Origin: Planctomycetaceae bacterium
GTDB lineage: Bacteria > Planctomycetota > Planctomycetia > Pirellulales > UBA1268
Assembly: GCA_027486095.1 (NCBI GenBank)
Contig: JAIXPT010000413.1
Span: 1-40,167 of the forward strand
Direction: 5' to 3'
Length of the DNA: 40,167 nt
This document shows, in pieces, positions 32,009 to 39,757 of the stretch. The notes under the pieces were generated by a model. The model made no database searches. It was not told where the DNA came from and saw only the letters and a program-made list of their open reading frames with translations. Each line of letters opens with the position of its first letter. The first letter of the stretch is position 1. A program made the position numbers and the translations under genes.

Positions 32009-32807
32009 CGCCGCGCTCCTCGGAAGCTACAGCCACCGCCTCGACGATCTCGCCGTCCGGAGCGACCGTCTGGCCGACAAGCAGGATCGCGGCCTCCTGC
32101 CCGGGCGTGAGCGACCACCGCGTCCGGGCCATGGCAAGCACCTGGTCGGCGGTCTTGCGGCCGCCAACGATCGCCTCCCTCCAGAAAGGCATATTTCCGT
32201 CGAACTCCTTTGCAGGGCACGATGGCAGCGCCTGCACAGCCCGCGGCTCTGGCGTTGGTGTCGGCCGCTCTGCGATGCCCTCCGCCTCGTCTGGCTCCAT
32301 GATCCCGGAGAAGCCAAACGCATACCGAATCGCCTGAATGACCGCCTTATGCCGGAGCATCCGGTGCGCCATCTTCCACGGGTCAGTGCCGCGGGCACAC
32401 TCCGCGAGGAACTCCGTCACCACAACCGGGTGGCCACGATCCTTGCGGTGGATCGTTGCCGTGGCCGAGACGAGCTTTCCGGCGTCGTCGTGCTCGAACG
32501 TGACGTTCAGGCCGTCGAACTGCGGGTGGCTGTTGGCAAGGTTCAGCCAGCCGTCGATCGACACGATCGGCTGGATGCCGCCTCCCTTCTTCGGAAACGC
32601 GAATATCTCGCGCGTCGCCGGATTCAGACGGTACTCGTTTGCAACGAGCAGGAACGCGGCGAACTCCTCGCGAGTTGCCCCCGCCATGCCGCAGGTCGCC
32701 CGAACCGTCGCCTCGAATGCGGCAGGCTCCATCCCGTAACGCTCGGCGATCGTGAGCAGTACGCTCCGTTTCGCAGCCCCAGACGTCGCGATTGCAGTGT
32801 CAACCAT
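31998..32807 (-). CDS. Bet/RecT-family single-strand annealing protein
   Basis: 269 aa from ATG 32807, after GGAGAAGAAGC. The family core is clear: TREEFAAFLLVANEYRLNPA, IFAFPKKGGGIQPIVSIDGW and the helix with KMAHRMLRHKAVIQAIRYAF, then GFSGIMEPDEAE. The C-terminal 70 residues are a linker plus a helical tail. It anneals complementary single strands during phage recombination, acting with the YqaJ exonuclease encoded two genes downstream. Confidence 0.9.
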   Translation of the reverse strand: MVDTAIATSGAAKRSVLLTIAERYGMEPAAFEATVRATCGMAGATREEFAAFLLVANEYRLNPATREIFAFPKKGGGIQPIVSIDGWLNLANSHPQFDGLNVTFEHDDAGKLVSATATIHRKDRGHPVVVTEFLAECARGTDPWKMAHRMLRHKAVIQAIRYAFGFSGIMEPDEAEGIAERPTPTPEPRAVQALPSCPAKEFDGNMPFWREAIVGGRKTADQVLAMARTRWSLTPGQEAAILLVGQTVAPDGEIVEAVAVASEERGDAC

Positions 32808-32928
32808 GCTTCTTCTCCGTTTGTGTGTTGCGCCCAAAAAACACCGTCAGCCCCACCACCACAGCCGCAATGCCAGCAAACCCGGCACCGCACCAAAACC
32901 CGATCAGGAACAACGCCGCATCCCTCAC
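32800..32928 (-). CDS. 42-aa single-TM membrane protein
   Basis: GTG 32928 overlaps the previous stop (GTGA) and the reading frame ends 8 nt into the annealing gene. One membrane helix covers most of the protein (LFLIGFWCGAGFAGIAAVVV), with a basic C-terminus (TQTEKKHG). Small hydrophobic proteins in early operons are often inhibitors or exclusion factors. Nothing more can be said. Confidence 0.55.
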   Translation of the reverse strand: MRDAALFLIGFWCGAGFAGIAAVVVGLTVFFGRNTQTEKKHG

Positions 32929-33419
32929 GTCGTGCCCTCCACGCCTGCCTGCTCGTGCATGGCAGCGATCGCCCCGGCCGCTTCCGCGTCGCCCGGCATC
33001 CAGTCGGCAGGCGTCACTGGATCGCCCTCCGCTCCTCGACCACCCTGCGCCAGACCTCTTCGCGGTAGATCTCCGTCGAGGCATCCGCCTCGAACCCGAT
33101 CCTCACGACAGGCCCGTCCACCTCGATCACCGTGACCCGCACAGGGCCGGAGCCCGGCGGAATCACAACGATCGACTCGCCCTGCTTTCTCCGCAGCTTC
33201 AGCATGAGCCCGCTCGCCATCCATGGCTTGCGGGCCGGTGCTGTGCATCCTCAGCAGCCGTCGAACGCGCCGCCTCTGCAGCCGTGCGAACAGCCGTCGC
33301 ACGCGACGCTGTGAGGGCGTCCACCGGGCAGACTCCATTGCCGCCCGCGCATCGACCGACTCTTCGTCGAGCAGATCGCAGATCGTCGCAACGCTGATTC
33401 CCGAGATTCGATTCCGCAT
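32925..33419 (-). CDS. Uncertain early reading frame overlapping csrA
   Basis: From ATG 33419, six bases after GGAG, the frame stays open for 164 codons. The first about 70 residues look protein-like (NRISGISVATICDLLDEESV, then ARWTPSQRRVRRLFARLQRR), strongly basic and possibly DNA-binding. The remainder runs out of frame through the whole csrA gene, which is unlikely for a real protein. The last 30 codons could be used separately from GTG 33017, which overlaps the csrA stop. Either an N-terminal gene with a missed stop, a short distal gene, or no gene at all. Confidence 0.25.
   Translation of the reverse strand: MRNRISGISVATICDLLDEESVDARAAMESARWTPSQRRVRRLFARLQRRRVRRLLRMHSTGPQAMDGERAHAEAAEKAGRVDRCDSAGLRPCAGHGDRGGRACREDRVRGGCLDGDLPRRGLAQGGRGAEGDPVTPADWMPGDAEAAGAIAAMHEQAGVEGTT
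33014..33205 (-). CDS. CsrA-family translational regulator
   Basis: 63 aa from ATG 33205. It follows the CsrA pattern along its length: MLKLRRKQGESIVV, VRVTVIEVDGPVVRIGFEAD and IYREEVWRRV. The RNA-contact residues Leu4 and Arg48 (Leu4 and Arg44 of E. coli CsrA) are both present. CsrA dimers bind GGA motifs in mRNA leaders and control translation or stability. It is the first well-supported gene of the early operon, so it could redirect host or phage translation soon after induction. Confidence 0.88.
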   Translation of the reverse strand: MLKLRRKQGESIVVIPPGSGPVRVTVIEVDGPVVRIGFEADASTEIYREEVWRRVVEERRAIQ

Positions 33420-33557
33420 GCCTGGCTCCCTGAATGCTGCGGGCCGCCACGCGATTGCTGCGATTTGCTGGCATGTGGCGGTCCCTCGCCTGAAGACTCC
33501 TTTTCGCGAGCGCCAAAGCGTCGCGATGACGACCACGCGGACGTCACGGGGGGAGGT

Positions 33558-33584
33558 TTTATAGATGACTGAAAACCGCGTCAA
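33558..33584 (-). promoter_or_regulatory. Early leftward promoter candidate
   Basis: On the minus strand TTGACG (33584-33579) and TATAAA (33563-33558) are separated by 15 bp, shorter than the usual 17. The -35 lies in the spacer and right arm of operator-like palindrome 1, so repressor binding would block it. It would drive csrA and the early operon. Between 33205 and 33558 only the uncertain frame starting at 33419 is seen. Confidence 0.5.
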
Positions 33585-33628
33585 GCGGATTTCTACAGCA
33601 TCGTGAAAACCGCTAGAATGCGGTCGTT
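33571..33628. promoter_or_regulatory. Two operator-like palindromes in control region
   Basis: Site 1, 33571-33593: GAAAACCGC-gtcaa-GCGGATTTC (8 of 9 paired). Site 2, 33605-33628: GAAAACCGC-tagaat-GCGGTCGTT (6 of 9 paired). The left half-sites are identical and 34 bp apart. Site 2's spacer is TAGAAT, a possible -10 for the rightward gene at 33662. A related half-site, GGAAACCGC at 34407-34415, lies upstream of the repressor start. The arrangement fits repressor operators controlling divergent transcription. Confidence 0.55.
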
Positions 33629-33661
33629 ACGGAGGAAATCACAACGCGAGGAGCCGATGCG

Positions 33662-33919
33662 ATGACGTTTGAAAGGCGATGGATGCACATGGAGGACGTG
33701 CTTGCGCTGAAGTTCACAAGCCACGGAGACGCGGCTCGCAAGGCGCATGGCCTGCTGGTGGTCGCCGAGGAAAAGATCGAAGAGGCTTCGCAAGCAATCT
33801 TCGAGATTGCGATGGACTTGAAGGAACGTCGGCTGGCTGGAGCCGCGCTCTCAGCACAGTCGCCCGCAGAACTGCGGAACGTTCTAAGGTCGCTGCTGGT
33901 GCAACTGCCGGTCGAGTGA
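33662..33919 (+). CDS. Small helical protein from divergent control promoter
   Basis: 85 aa, with GAGGAG eight bases before ATG 33662. Almost entirely helical with alternating charge (AARKAHGLLVVAEEKIEEAS, then FEIAMDLKERRLAGAALSAQ). It is transcribed opposite to the early operon from the operator region and converges on the 63-aa gene 8 bp away. The position resembles that of Cro/antirepressor or lysogeny-establishment genes, but no HTH is seen. Confidence 0.65.
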   Translation: MTFERRWMHMEDVLALKFTSHGDAARKAHGLLVVAEEKIEEASQAIFEIAMDLKERRLAGAALSAQSPAELRNVLRSLLVQLPVE

Positions 33920-33926
33920 CCTGGCG

Positions 33927-34118
33927 CTACTCGCTGTCGAGCAAGTCGCTCACGCGCGAGAGTAGCTCGCACGTTTCCTTGTCGTACAAGTCCCGCACGC
34001 TGTCATTCCACTGCGAAGGGTTGCTCGGTGCTGACGTGAGCAGCCTGATTCCTTCGGCAATTGACATGAGAAGGCGAATTTGCAGCCTCTCGGCTTCGGT
34101 CATGCGATTGGGCGTCAT
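33927..34118 (-). CDS. Small protein co-transcribed with repressor
   Basis: 63 aa. ATG overlaps the repressor stop (ATGA) and AGGT lies upstream. Helical, soluble, acidic (EAERLQIRLLMSIAEGIRLL, NPSQWNDSVRDLYDKETCEL). Being coupled to the repressor gene, it is probably expressed in the lysogen: a repressor cofactor or immunity protein is possible. No toxin-antitoxin family was recognised. Confidence 0.6.
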   Translation of the reverse strand: MTPNRMTEAERLQIRLLMSIAEGIRLLTSAPSNPSQWNDSVRDLYDKETCELLSRVSDLLDSE

Positions 34119-34381
34119 GCTGACCTCATGCGCTTCTTTGGAGGTTCGTCGGTGAGCAGCTTGTCAATGGTGATGCCGAGCGCGGTAGCAATGGCTTGGG
34201 CCGTAGATACCCGCGGGTCGCGTAACTGGTACAGCGTTGCGACAGAGACGCCGGCGTTGGCGGCAAGTTCATCGAGGCGCAGCCCTCGACGTTTCGCCAG
34301 AGATTCGACGCGGATGTAGAGCGGGCTTGCCTCGCGGACACGCGGCCTCCCGCCAGGGTGTCTTTCGCTCACAGTCGCCAT
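34115..34381 (-). CDS. XRE-family phage repressor candidate
   Basis: 88 aa from ATG 34381 (MATVSERHPGGRPRV), with GGAGG ten bases upstream. Residues about 25-75 are an XRE/Cro-C1 HTH: ESLAKRRGLRLDELAANAGV, then SVATLYQLRDPRVSTAQAIA, followed by ALGITIDKLLTDEPP. No dimerisation or RecA-cleavage domain is present, so induction probably is not by direct LexA-like self-cleavage. It lies 65 bp inside attR. Likely targets are the GAAAACCGC palindromes. Confidence 0.8.
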   Translation of the reverse strand: MATVSERHPGGRPRVREASPLYIRVESLAKRRGLRLDELAANAGVSVATLYQLRDPRVSTAQAIATALGITIDKLLTDEPPKKRMRSA

Positions 34382-34445
34382 GATTCGCGGCCCTCCTTGG
34401 AAAAGTGGAAACCGCGGCCCGCCGAAACTATTGTGAATCAGCGGA

Positions 34446-34524
<79 letters not shown>

Positions 34525-34622
34525 AGCTTCCACGAAGGATACCGAAGCCGCGGCCCGCGACCAATGGTTTCGGTGAAAATCCCTGCGTGGCGCGGGTGAC
34601 TCAGCCGGCAGTGCAGTGGCCC

Positions 34623-37382
34623 TCAGGCTGGCCGCGGCACGAGGAAGCCCTCGGCGTCGATATCGAAATCCTCGGCGAGGAGCACTGCCCGCGGGGCGGC
34701 GCCGGGGCCGCCGCCGAAGGTGGCGCCGATGGCGAGGGTGCGTGACGACGCGCCGAGGGCAGGGGCCTCGGGCAGTGGCGGCAGGCCGAGCCGGGCCCGG
34801 TCGGCGGCGTGCGGCCACACGACCACGCCGTTGAGCACGCGGCCCACGGTGTCGGGCTTCGAGATCGCCTCGTGATCCCACTCGACCCGTCGCGGCGGCG
34901 TGTTCATCGCCACGAGGCCGGCCTCCGGCGGGGCGTAGGCCACGACGGGCTCGATGCCCGAGGCGGCCTTGAAGCGGTCGCTCGCCGCGCGGGCCCGGGG
35001 CAGGTCGGCCGACGACGCGATCGGCATCACGACGACGGCGAGATGCGCGGCGAGGTTTGAGCCGAAATCTGGGGCCGATGCGATGGCTTCCACCTGCTCG
35101 ATTCGCGCCAGCCAGATCGTCGCCTTCGCCGCCGCGAGTGCCGCGGCGATCTCGCCGACGGGGCTCGACGGGGGCACGACGCGCGCCTCGATGCCCAAGA
35201 GCAAGGCGGCGTGGAGCCCGAGCGACTCGTGGAGCGGATCGCCGGCCGCGAGCGAGGCCACGAGCCGATCGTCGCGGCGCACGAGACAGGCCCCGTCGAA
35301 GGCCTCGGCAGTGGCGGCATGGGAGGCCCAGTCGCCGGGCGTGATGCCGCGGGCCGGCGTTGCCCGCGCGGCGAGCAGGCGGGATCGCACGCTGGCGGCG
35401 GTGAGCTCCTGGAGCGCGCGGCGGGCTTCATCGGGATGCGTGCCCACCGGCAGCGGCGTGCCGAAGAGCAGCGTGAGCGGGCGGCGGAAGCCCCGCGGCC
35501 GCTTCGTGAAATAGCGGCCCTCGGAAAACGAGAGCAGGCTTCCCCAGAGGCCGTCGATATGCACTGGCAAGATCGGCGCCTCGACCCGCTCGAGCAGCCA
35601 CTCGAGGCCACGCTTGAAGCCGAGAATTTGGCCCGTGCGCGAGATACCCCCTTCGCAAAAGATGCCGATCGCGTCGCCGTCGGCGAGGCCTGCCTGGATC
35701 GTCTTGAGCGCCTGGCCGATCGACTTCGGCCGGGGATCGAAGAGGATGAACCGCCACTGGTCGGCGAGCATGCGCAGAAATTTGCCGCGGATATTCGGGC
35801 CATACACGACCATCCGCACGGGCCGCGGCATGGCCAGCGGGAGCAGGAAGCCGTCGAGCCACGAGAGGTGATTGGCCACCACCACCACCGGGCCCGTCGC
35901 CGGCACGGCCTGCTCGTTGCGGATTCGAAACCGATACCCGGCGTTCACGATCGCCGACACGAGCAGCTTGAGCGTGGCCCGCGGCGCGGCGCAGATCGCG
36001 ATGGCTCCTGCGCCAACCGACAACGCCGCAAAGAGCCCGAAAATGGCACGGGCGGAGAGCAGGGGAGCGGCTGCCGCGCCGCCGACGGGCGCTCTCAGGC
36101 CGCCGTAGAGCAGCGAGGCCGCGAACATCCCGGCAAACGTGAGCAGATTCAAGGCGGCGAGGAGCGCGCCGCGCCGCGCGCCCGGGCTCCGCTCCTGGAA
36201 ATACGCTTCGAGCGGCACGTCGAAGATGCCCGCCCCGAGGCCGAGCACGAAGAGCGCCGTGGCGGCGAACCACCATGCCGAGGCGGTCGCATCGGGACCG
36301 AACAGCACGGCCGGTCCGCAGGCGAGGGCGACCGACGCGATGGCCATCACGCCCGCCCCCGCAGGCACGAGCCCGAGCTCGACGCCGCGCGACGAAACCT
36401 TCCCCGCCGCCACGCTGCCGAGCCCGATGCCGGCGACGAGGGCCACGAGCAGGGGCACGATCTGGCCCTGCGCCGTGGCGCCCGCCTCGGTGGCATATTG
36501 ATCGACGTTGAGCTGGGCCACGGCCCCGATCGCCCAGAAAAACACGATTCCAGCCGCGGCGGCCGCGAGCTCCCGGCGACCAGCGAGGTCTGCAAGGTCG
36601 CCCCACGTGCGCGAGAGTGCGTTCCACGGAGCGGCGGCGGCGGGGTCGGCTGCGGGCTGCCGCACGAGCGCGAGCGCCGCCATCCAGCCGGCGACGGCGA
36701 GCCCTACGAGCACGGCTGCCGGCACCATCGCGTGCGTCCAGAGCGGGGCCGAGTGAAGCTCACCCGGCTGCGGCACGACGGTGACATCGGCGAGCCAGTT
36801 GCCGCCGGCCATCCCCACGAGCGTGGCGGCGAGCGTCACGAGTGCGAACACACCGTTGGCCTGCGAAAGCCGCGTTGGCGCTACCGTCTCGGGAATCGTG
36901 CCGATCACACTCGGCGCGAGCAGTGCGGCCTGGCAGCCGATGACCGCGACCGTGGCCAGCAGTGCCCAGAGGCCAGCGGGCAAGCCGAGAAACACACCGC
37001 CCGACCGCACGCCCCACGCCACCGCGCCTGCGGCGCCGGCGACGATCACGATCTCGGCGGCCTTGCACCAAATGATGACGGTGCGTTTCGGATAGCGATC
37101 GGCGAGCCAACCGGCGAGCCACGCGAACAGCACGAACGGCAGCACGAACCCTGCGGTGCCGAGGGTGAGCACGAGCGCGACCTCACCGGTGCCCACCGCC
37201 TTCTTGCCGAGGCCGATCGCGAGCCAGCGCAGCACGTTGTCGTTGGTGACGGTGAGCGCCCGCAGCGCGGTGAGCGGCCCGAAGCCGCGCGGTCGATCAG
37301 GGGCCAAAGTGTCGTCTCCCAAGGCGGTCGCATCAGGGCTGCCGGGCGGCTGAAAACAGGCGCGTTTCAGCCGCGCAGCCAT
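34623..37382 (-). CDS. MFS transporter-acyltransferase fusion (LplT-PlsC/Aas-like)
   Basis: 919 aa host protein. Residues 1-450 form a 12-helix MFS transporter, like the lysophospholipid flippase LplT. Residues about 475-680 are a PlsC-type acyltransferase with NHLSWLD (HxxxxD motif) and FCEGGISRTG (EGGxSR). In full Aas fusions an AMP-dependent acyl-ACP synthetase domain follows; here the last 230 residues are a short, degenerate Ala/Arg-rich stretch without its motifs. Likely role: import and re-acylation of lysophospholipids in the inner membrane. It lies 98 bp upstream of the tRNA on the same strand; the gap holds nothing recognisable. Confidence 0.85.
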   Translation of the reverse strand: MAARLKRACFQPPGSPDATALGDDTLAPDRPRGFGPLTALRALTVTNDNVLRWLAIGLGKKAVGTGEVALVLTLGTAGFVLPFVLFAWLAGWLADRYPKRTVIIWCKAAEIVIVAGAAGAVAWGVRSGGVFLGLPAGLWALLATVAVIGCQAALLAPSVIGTIPETVAPTRLSQANGVFALVTLAATLVGMAGGNWLADVTVVPQPGELHSAPLWTHAMVPAAVLVGLAVAGWMAALALVRQPAADPAAAAPWNALSRTWGDLADLAGRRELAAAAAGIVFFWAIGAVAQLNVDQYATEAGATAQGQIVPLLVALVAGIGLGSVAAGKVSSRGVELGLVPAGAGVMAIASVALACGPAVLFGPDATASAWWFAATALFVLGLGAGIFDVPLEAYFQERSPGARRGALLAALNLLTFAGMFAASLLYGGLRAPVGGAAAAPLLSARAIFGLFAALSVGAGAIAICAAPRATLKLLVSAIVNAGYRFRIRNEQAVPATGPVVVVANHLSWLDGFLLPLAMPRPVRMVVYGPNIRGKFLRMLADQWRFILFDPRPKSIGQALKTIQAGLADGDAIGIFCEGGISRTGQILGFKRGLEWLLERVEAPILPVHIDGLWGSLLSFSEGRYFTKRPRGFRRPLTLLFGTPLPVGTHPDEARRALQELTAASVRSRLLAARATPARGITPGDWASHAATAEAFDGACLVRRDDRLVASLAAGDPLHESLGLHAALLLGIEARVVPPSSPVGEIAAALAAAKATIWLARIEQVEAIASAPDFGSNLAAHLAVVVMPIASSADLPRARAASDRFKAASGIEPVVAYAPPEAGLVAMNTPPRRVEWDHEAISKPDTVGRVLNGVVVWPHAADRARLGLPPLPEAPALGASSRTLAIGATFGGGPGAAPRAVLLAEDFDIDAEGFLVPRPA

Positions 37383-37528
37383 CGTGGCCTGCCCAGGTTC
37401 AACCCGGCGGACGGCGGACTTTGACGGCGGTTTGCAGGCCTCCGCGAGCGGACGTATTCTCCATGAGGCGAGCTTTTCTGAACAAGGCCGTTCTCAGCCC
37501 GCCCACCAATTCCCCGGGAACCAGTTCC

Positions 37529-38017
37529 ATGCCGCCGCTCCACCGACTCGCGTCTGCCATCGCGCTCCTCATGACGGCGTGCGCCGCCTCACCGACGTTC
37601 GCCCAGGTGGTCGTCTACCGCCCGATGGTGCCGATGTTCGCGCCGGCCGCCGGCCCCTACGTTGCCAACTACACGCCCGCCGGCAACTACGCCGCGGTCA
37701 CGGCGTTCAGCCCGCCGGTGGTGGAGACGGTGGCGATGCCCGTGGCGGCGCCGATGATGGCCGAAGTGGCGGCCCCCGCGCTGCCTGTCACGACCTTCTA
37801 CGCTCCCTCGTATGTGGCCCCGACCTACGCTCCGGCGGCCCCGGTCGCCACGACGGCGTTCTACGCTCCGGCGGCCCCGGCCATAGTCGCCGCCCCGGTC
37901 GTCGCCGCGCCGGTCACGACCTACTACGCTCCGGCCGCCGTCGCGGTGCCGCTCTACCGACGGGGCCTCTTCGGTGCCTACCGGCCCGTGCGTGCCGCCT
38001 ACTATCCCTACTACTGA
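37529..38017 (+). CDS. Secreted Ala/Pro/Tyr-repeat protein
   Basis: 162 aa from ATG 37529 (an in-frame ATG at 37463 would prevent a clean signal peptide). Signal peptide about 1-25 (ASAIALLMTACAASPTFAQ, cleavage after Ala-Gln region). The mature part consists of repeats of the type (T/A)xYAPAAP and PVxAAPV with evenly spaced Tyr, ending YRPVRAAYYPYY. Such Tyr/Pro proteins are likely extracellular or cell-envelope components. No known domain. Confidence 0.7.
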   Translation: MPPLHRLASAIALLMTACAASPTFAQVVVYRPMVPMFAPAAGPYVANYTPAGNYAAVTAFSPPVVETVAMPVAAPMMAEVAAPALPVTTFYAPSYVAPTYAPAAPVATTAFYAPAAPAIVAAPVVAAPVTTYYAPAAVAVPLYRRGLFGAYRPVRAAYYPYY

Positions 38018-38035
38018 CGCGCCCTTGTGCGGAGG

Positions 38036-38063
38036 TTGACCGTCTTTCCGCGGCCCCTATAGT
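38036..38063 (+). promoter_or_regulatory. Sigma-70-type promoter for carotenoid gene
   Basis: TTGACC (38036-38041) and TATAGT (38058-38063) separated by 16 bp, close to consensus. It lies just after the stop codon of the secreted-protein gene and about 70 bp before the first desaturase start. Confidence 0.6.
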
Positions 38064-38133
38064 ACGGCTGTTGCGAGGATCTCGGTGACGGCGGCGGCCC
38101 TGGCCGCCGGCATCCGGCCGCGGGAAGGTGCGG

Positions 38134-39693
38134 ATGGCGGAAACGGTCAATATCATTGGCGCCGGGCCCGGCGGTCTTGCGACCGCCATGCTGCTTGCGA
38201 AGGCGGGCGTTCGCGTACGGCTGCTCGAGCGATTGCCGGTTCCCGGAGGCCGCACGAGCACGATCACCACGGCGGAAGGCTTCAAATTCGATCTCGGGCC
38301 GACCTTTTTTCTCTACCCGCGGGTCCTTGAAGAGATCTTCTCGACCTGCGGCTACGACCTGCGCGACGAGGTCGAGATGGTGCGGCTCGACCCGCAGTAT
38401 CGCCTCGTCTTCGGTGCGGGCGGCGAGCTCTTGGCTACGCCCGACGTCGCCCGGATGGAGGCCGAAGTCTCGCGGGTCTCGCCCGCCGACGCCGGCTCGT
38501 TCACGCGATTCATGACGGCGACTCGCGAGAAGTTCACCCGCTTCGCACCGTTCCTCGAACAGCCGTTCGAGAGCTGGATGGATCTGGCGACGCCCGACCT
38601 TCTCAAGCTGATGCCGCTCCTCAAGCCGTGGAAGAGCCTCGACGCTGAGCTCGGTACGTTTTTTTCCGACGAACGGATCCGCCTGGCCTTCACCTTTCAG
38701 TCGAAGTATCTGGGCATGTCGCCATTTCGCTGCCCGAGCCTGTTCTCGATCCTGTCGTTTCTCGAATACGAGCACGGCGTCTACCACCCGGTGGGCGGCT
38801 GCGGAGCCGTGTCGGCGGCGATGGCGCGGATCGCCCAGGAGATGGGCGTCGAGATCCGCTACGACGAACCGGTGGAGACGCTCGAGTTCGAGGGGCGGCG
38901 CATCACCGCCGCACGCACGCCCCACGGCCGCTACGCCGCCGACGCGACGGTGGTCAACGCCGACTTCGCCCGCAGCATGACACGGCTCGTGCCAGACCGG
39001 CTGCGGCGCCGCTGGAACGACCGGAAAATCGCCTCGCGGCGGTTTTCCTGCTCGACATTCATGCTCTACCTGGGCATCGAAGGCCGATACGACGACGTCG
39101 CCCATCACAACATCTACCTCTCGAAGAACTACCGCGAAAACCTCGCCGACATCGAGCATCGCCACCGGCTCAGCGACGATCCCTCGATGTACGTGCAGAA
39201 TGCCTCCATCACCGATCCCACGCTCGCCCCCAGCGGGATGAGCACCCTCTATCTGCTGATCCCGGTAACCCAACGGCATCCGAATGTCGATTGGCGGAAA
39301 GAGGCGCCGCGGTATCGCGAGGTGGCACTCGATCAGATGGAGCGGGTGGGCATCCGCGGCGTGCGCGAGCGGATCCGCTACGAAAAGATGCTCACGCCCG
39401 ACGACTGGCAGGACGGCTACGAGATCTATCGCGGGGCGACGTTCAACCTGTCTCATGACCTCGGGCAGATGCTCCACATGCGGCCGCACAACCGCTTCGA
39501 GGATGTCGAAGGGATGTATCTCGTGGGCGGCGGCACCCATCCGGGCAGCGGCCTGCCGGTGATCTATTCGTCGGCCCGAATCACCTCGGACCTGTTGCTG
39601 GCCGATCTCGGCGGATCGCCCCGCGGCGGTCGGCGGAGCCGCGGCGGCCGCACGGGTGAAAAACGGCCGCGCACCGCGGCCGGCGCCGTCTGA
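38134..39693 (+). CDS. CrtI/CrtN-type phytoene desaturase family protein
   Basis: 519 aa from ATG 38134, seven bases after GGAAGG. N-terminal dinucleotide-binding motif IGAGPGGLATAMLLAKAG, then ERLPVPGGRTSTI and FKFDLGPTFFLYP, all family hallmarks. The C-terminus has the FAD-contacting GMYLVGGGTHPGSGLPVIYS. It oxidises carotene-type isoprenoids. A Gly/Arg-rich tail (about 495-519) is unusual. It is followed 64 bp later by a second family member. The substrate, C30 or C40, cannot be told. Confidence 0.9.
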   Translation: MAETVNIIGAGPGGLATAMLLAKAGVRVRLLERLPVPGGRTSTITTAEGFKFDLGPTFFLYPRVLEEIFSTCGYDLRDEVEMVRLDPQYRLVFGAGGELLATPDVARMEAEVSRVSPADAGSFTRFMTATREKFTRFAPFLEQPFESWMDLATPDLLKLMPLLKPWKSLDAELGTFFSDERIRLAFTFQSKYLGMSPFRCPSLFSILSFLEYEHGVYHPVGGCGAVSAAMARIAQEMGVEIRYDEPVETLEFEGRRITAARTPHGRYAADATVVNADFARSMTRLVPDRLRRRWNDRKIASRRFSCSTFMLYLGIEGRYDDVAHHNIYLSKNYRENLADIEHRHRLSDDPSMYVQNASITDPTLAPSGMSTLYLLIPVTQRHPNVDWRKEAPRYREVALDQMERVGIRGVRERIRYEKMLTPDDWQDGYEIYRGATFNLSHDLGQMLHMRPHNRFEDVEGMYLVGGGTHPGSGLPVIYSSARITSDLLLADLGGSPRGGRRSRGGRTGEKRPRTAAGAV

Positions 39694-39757
39694 CACTCCC
39701 CACGACCCCTCACACAGACTCGCACCCACACAACACGGCACGCAGAGCAGGTTGCAG

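Noticed and set aside
33927-34381. Toxin-antitoxin pair (XRE protein plus 63-aa protein)
   Set aside because: The 63-aa protein matches no toxin family, and the position next to attR with operator sites fits a phage repressor better.
35211-37424. Long plus-strand open frame opposite the MFS-acyltransferase gene
   Set aside because: Arg/Gly/His-rich shadow frame caused by high GC; the minus-strand gene has clear family motifs.
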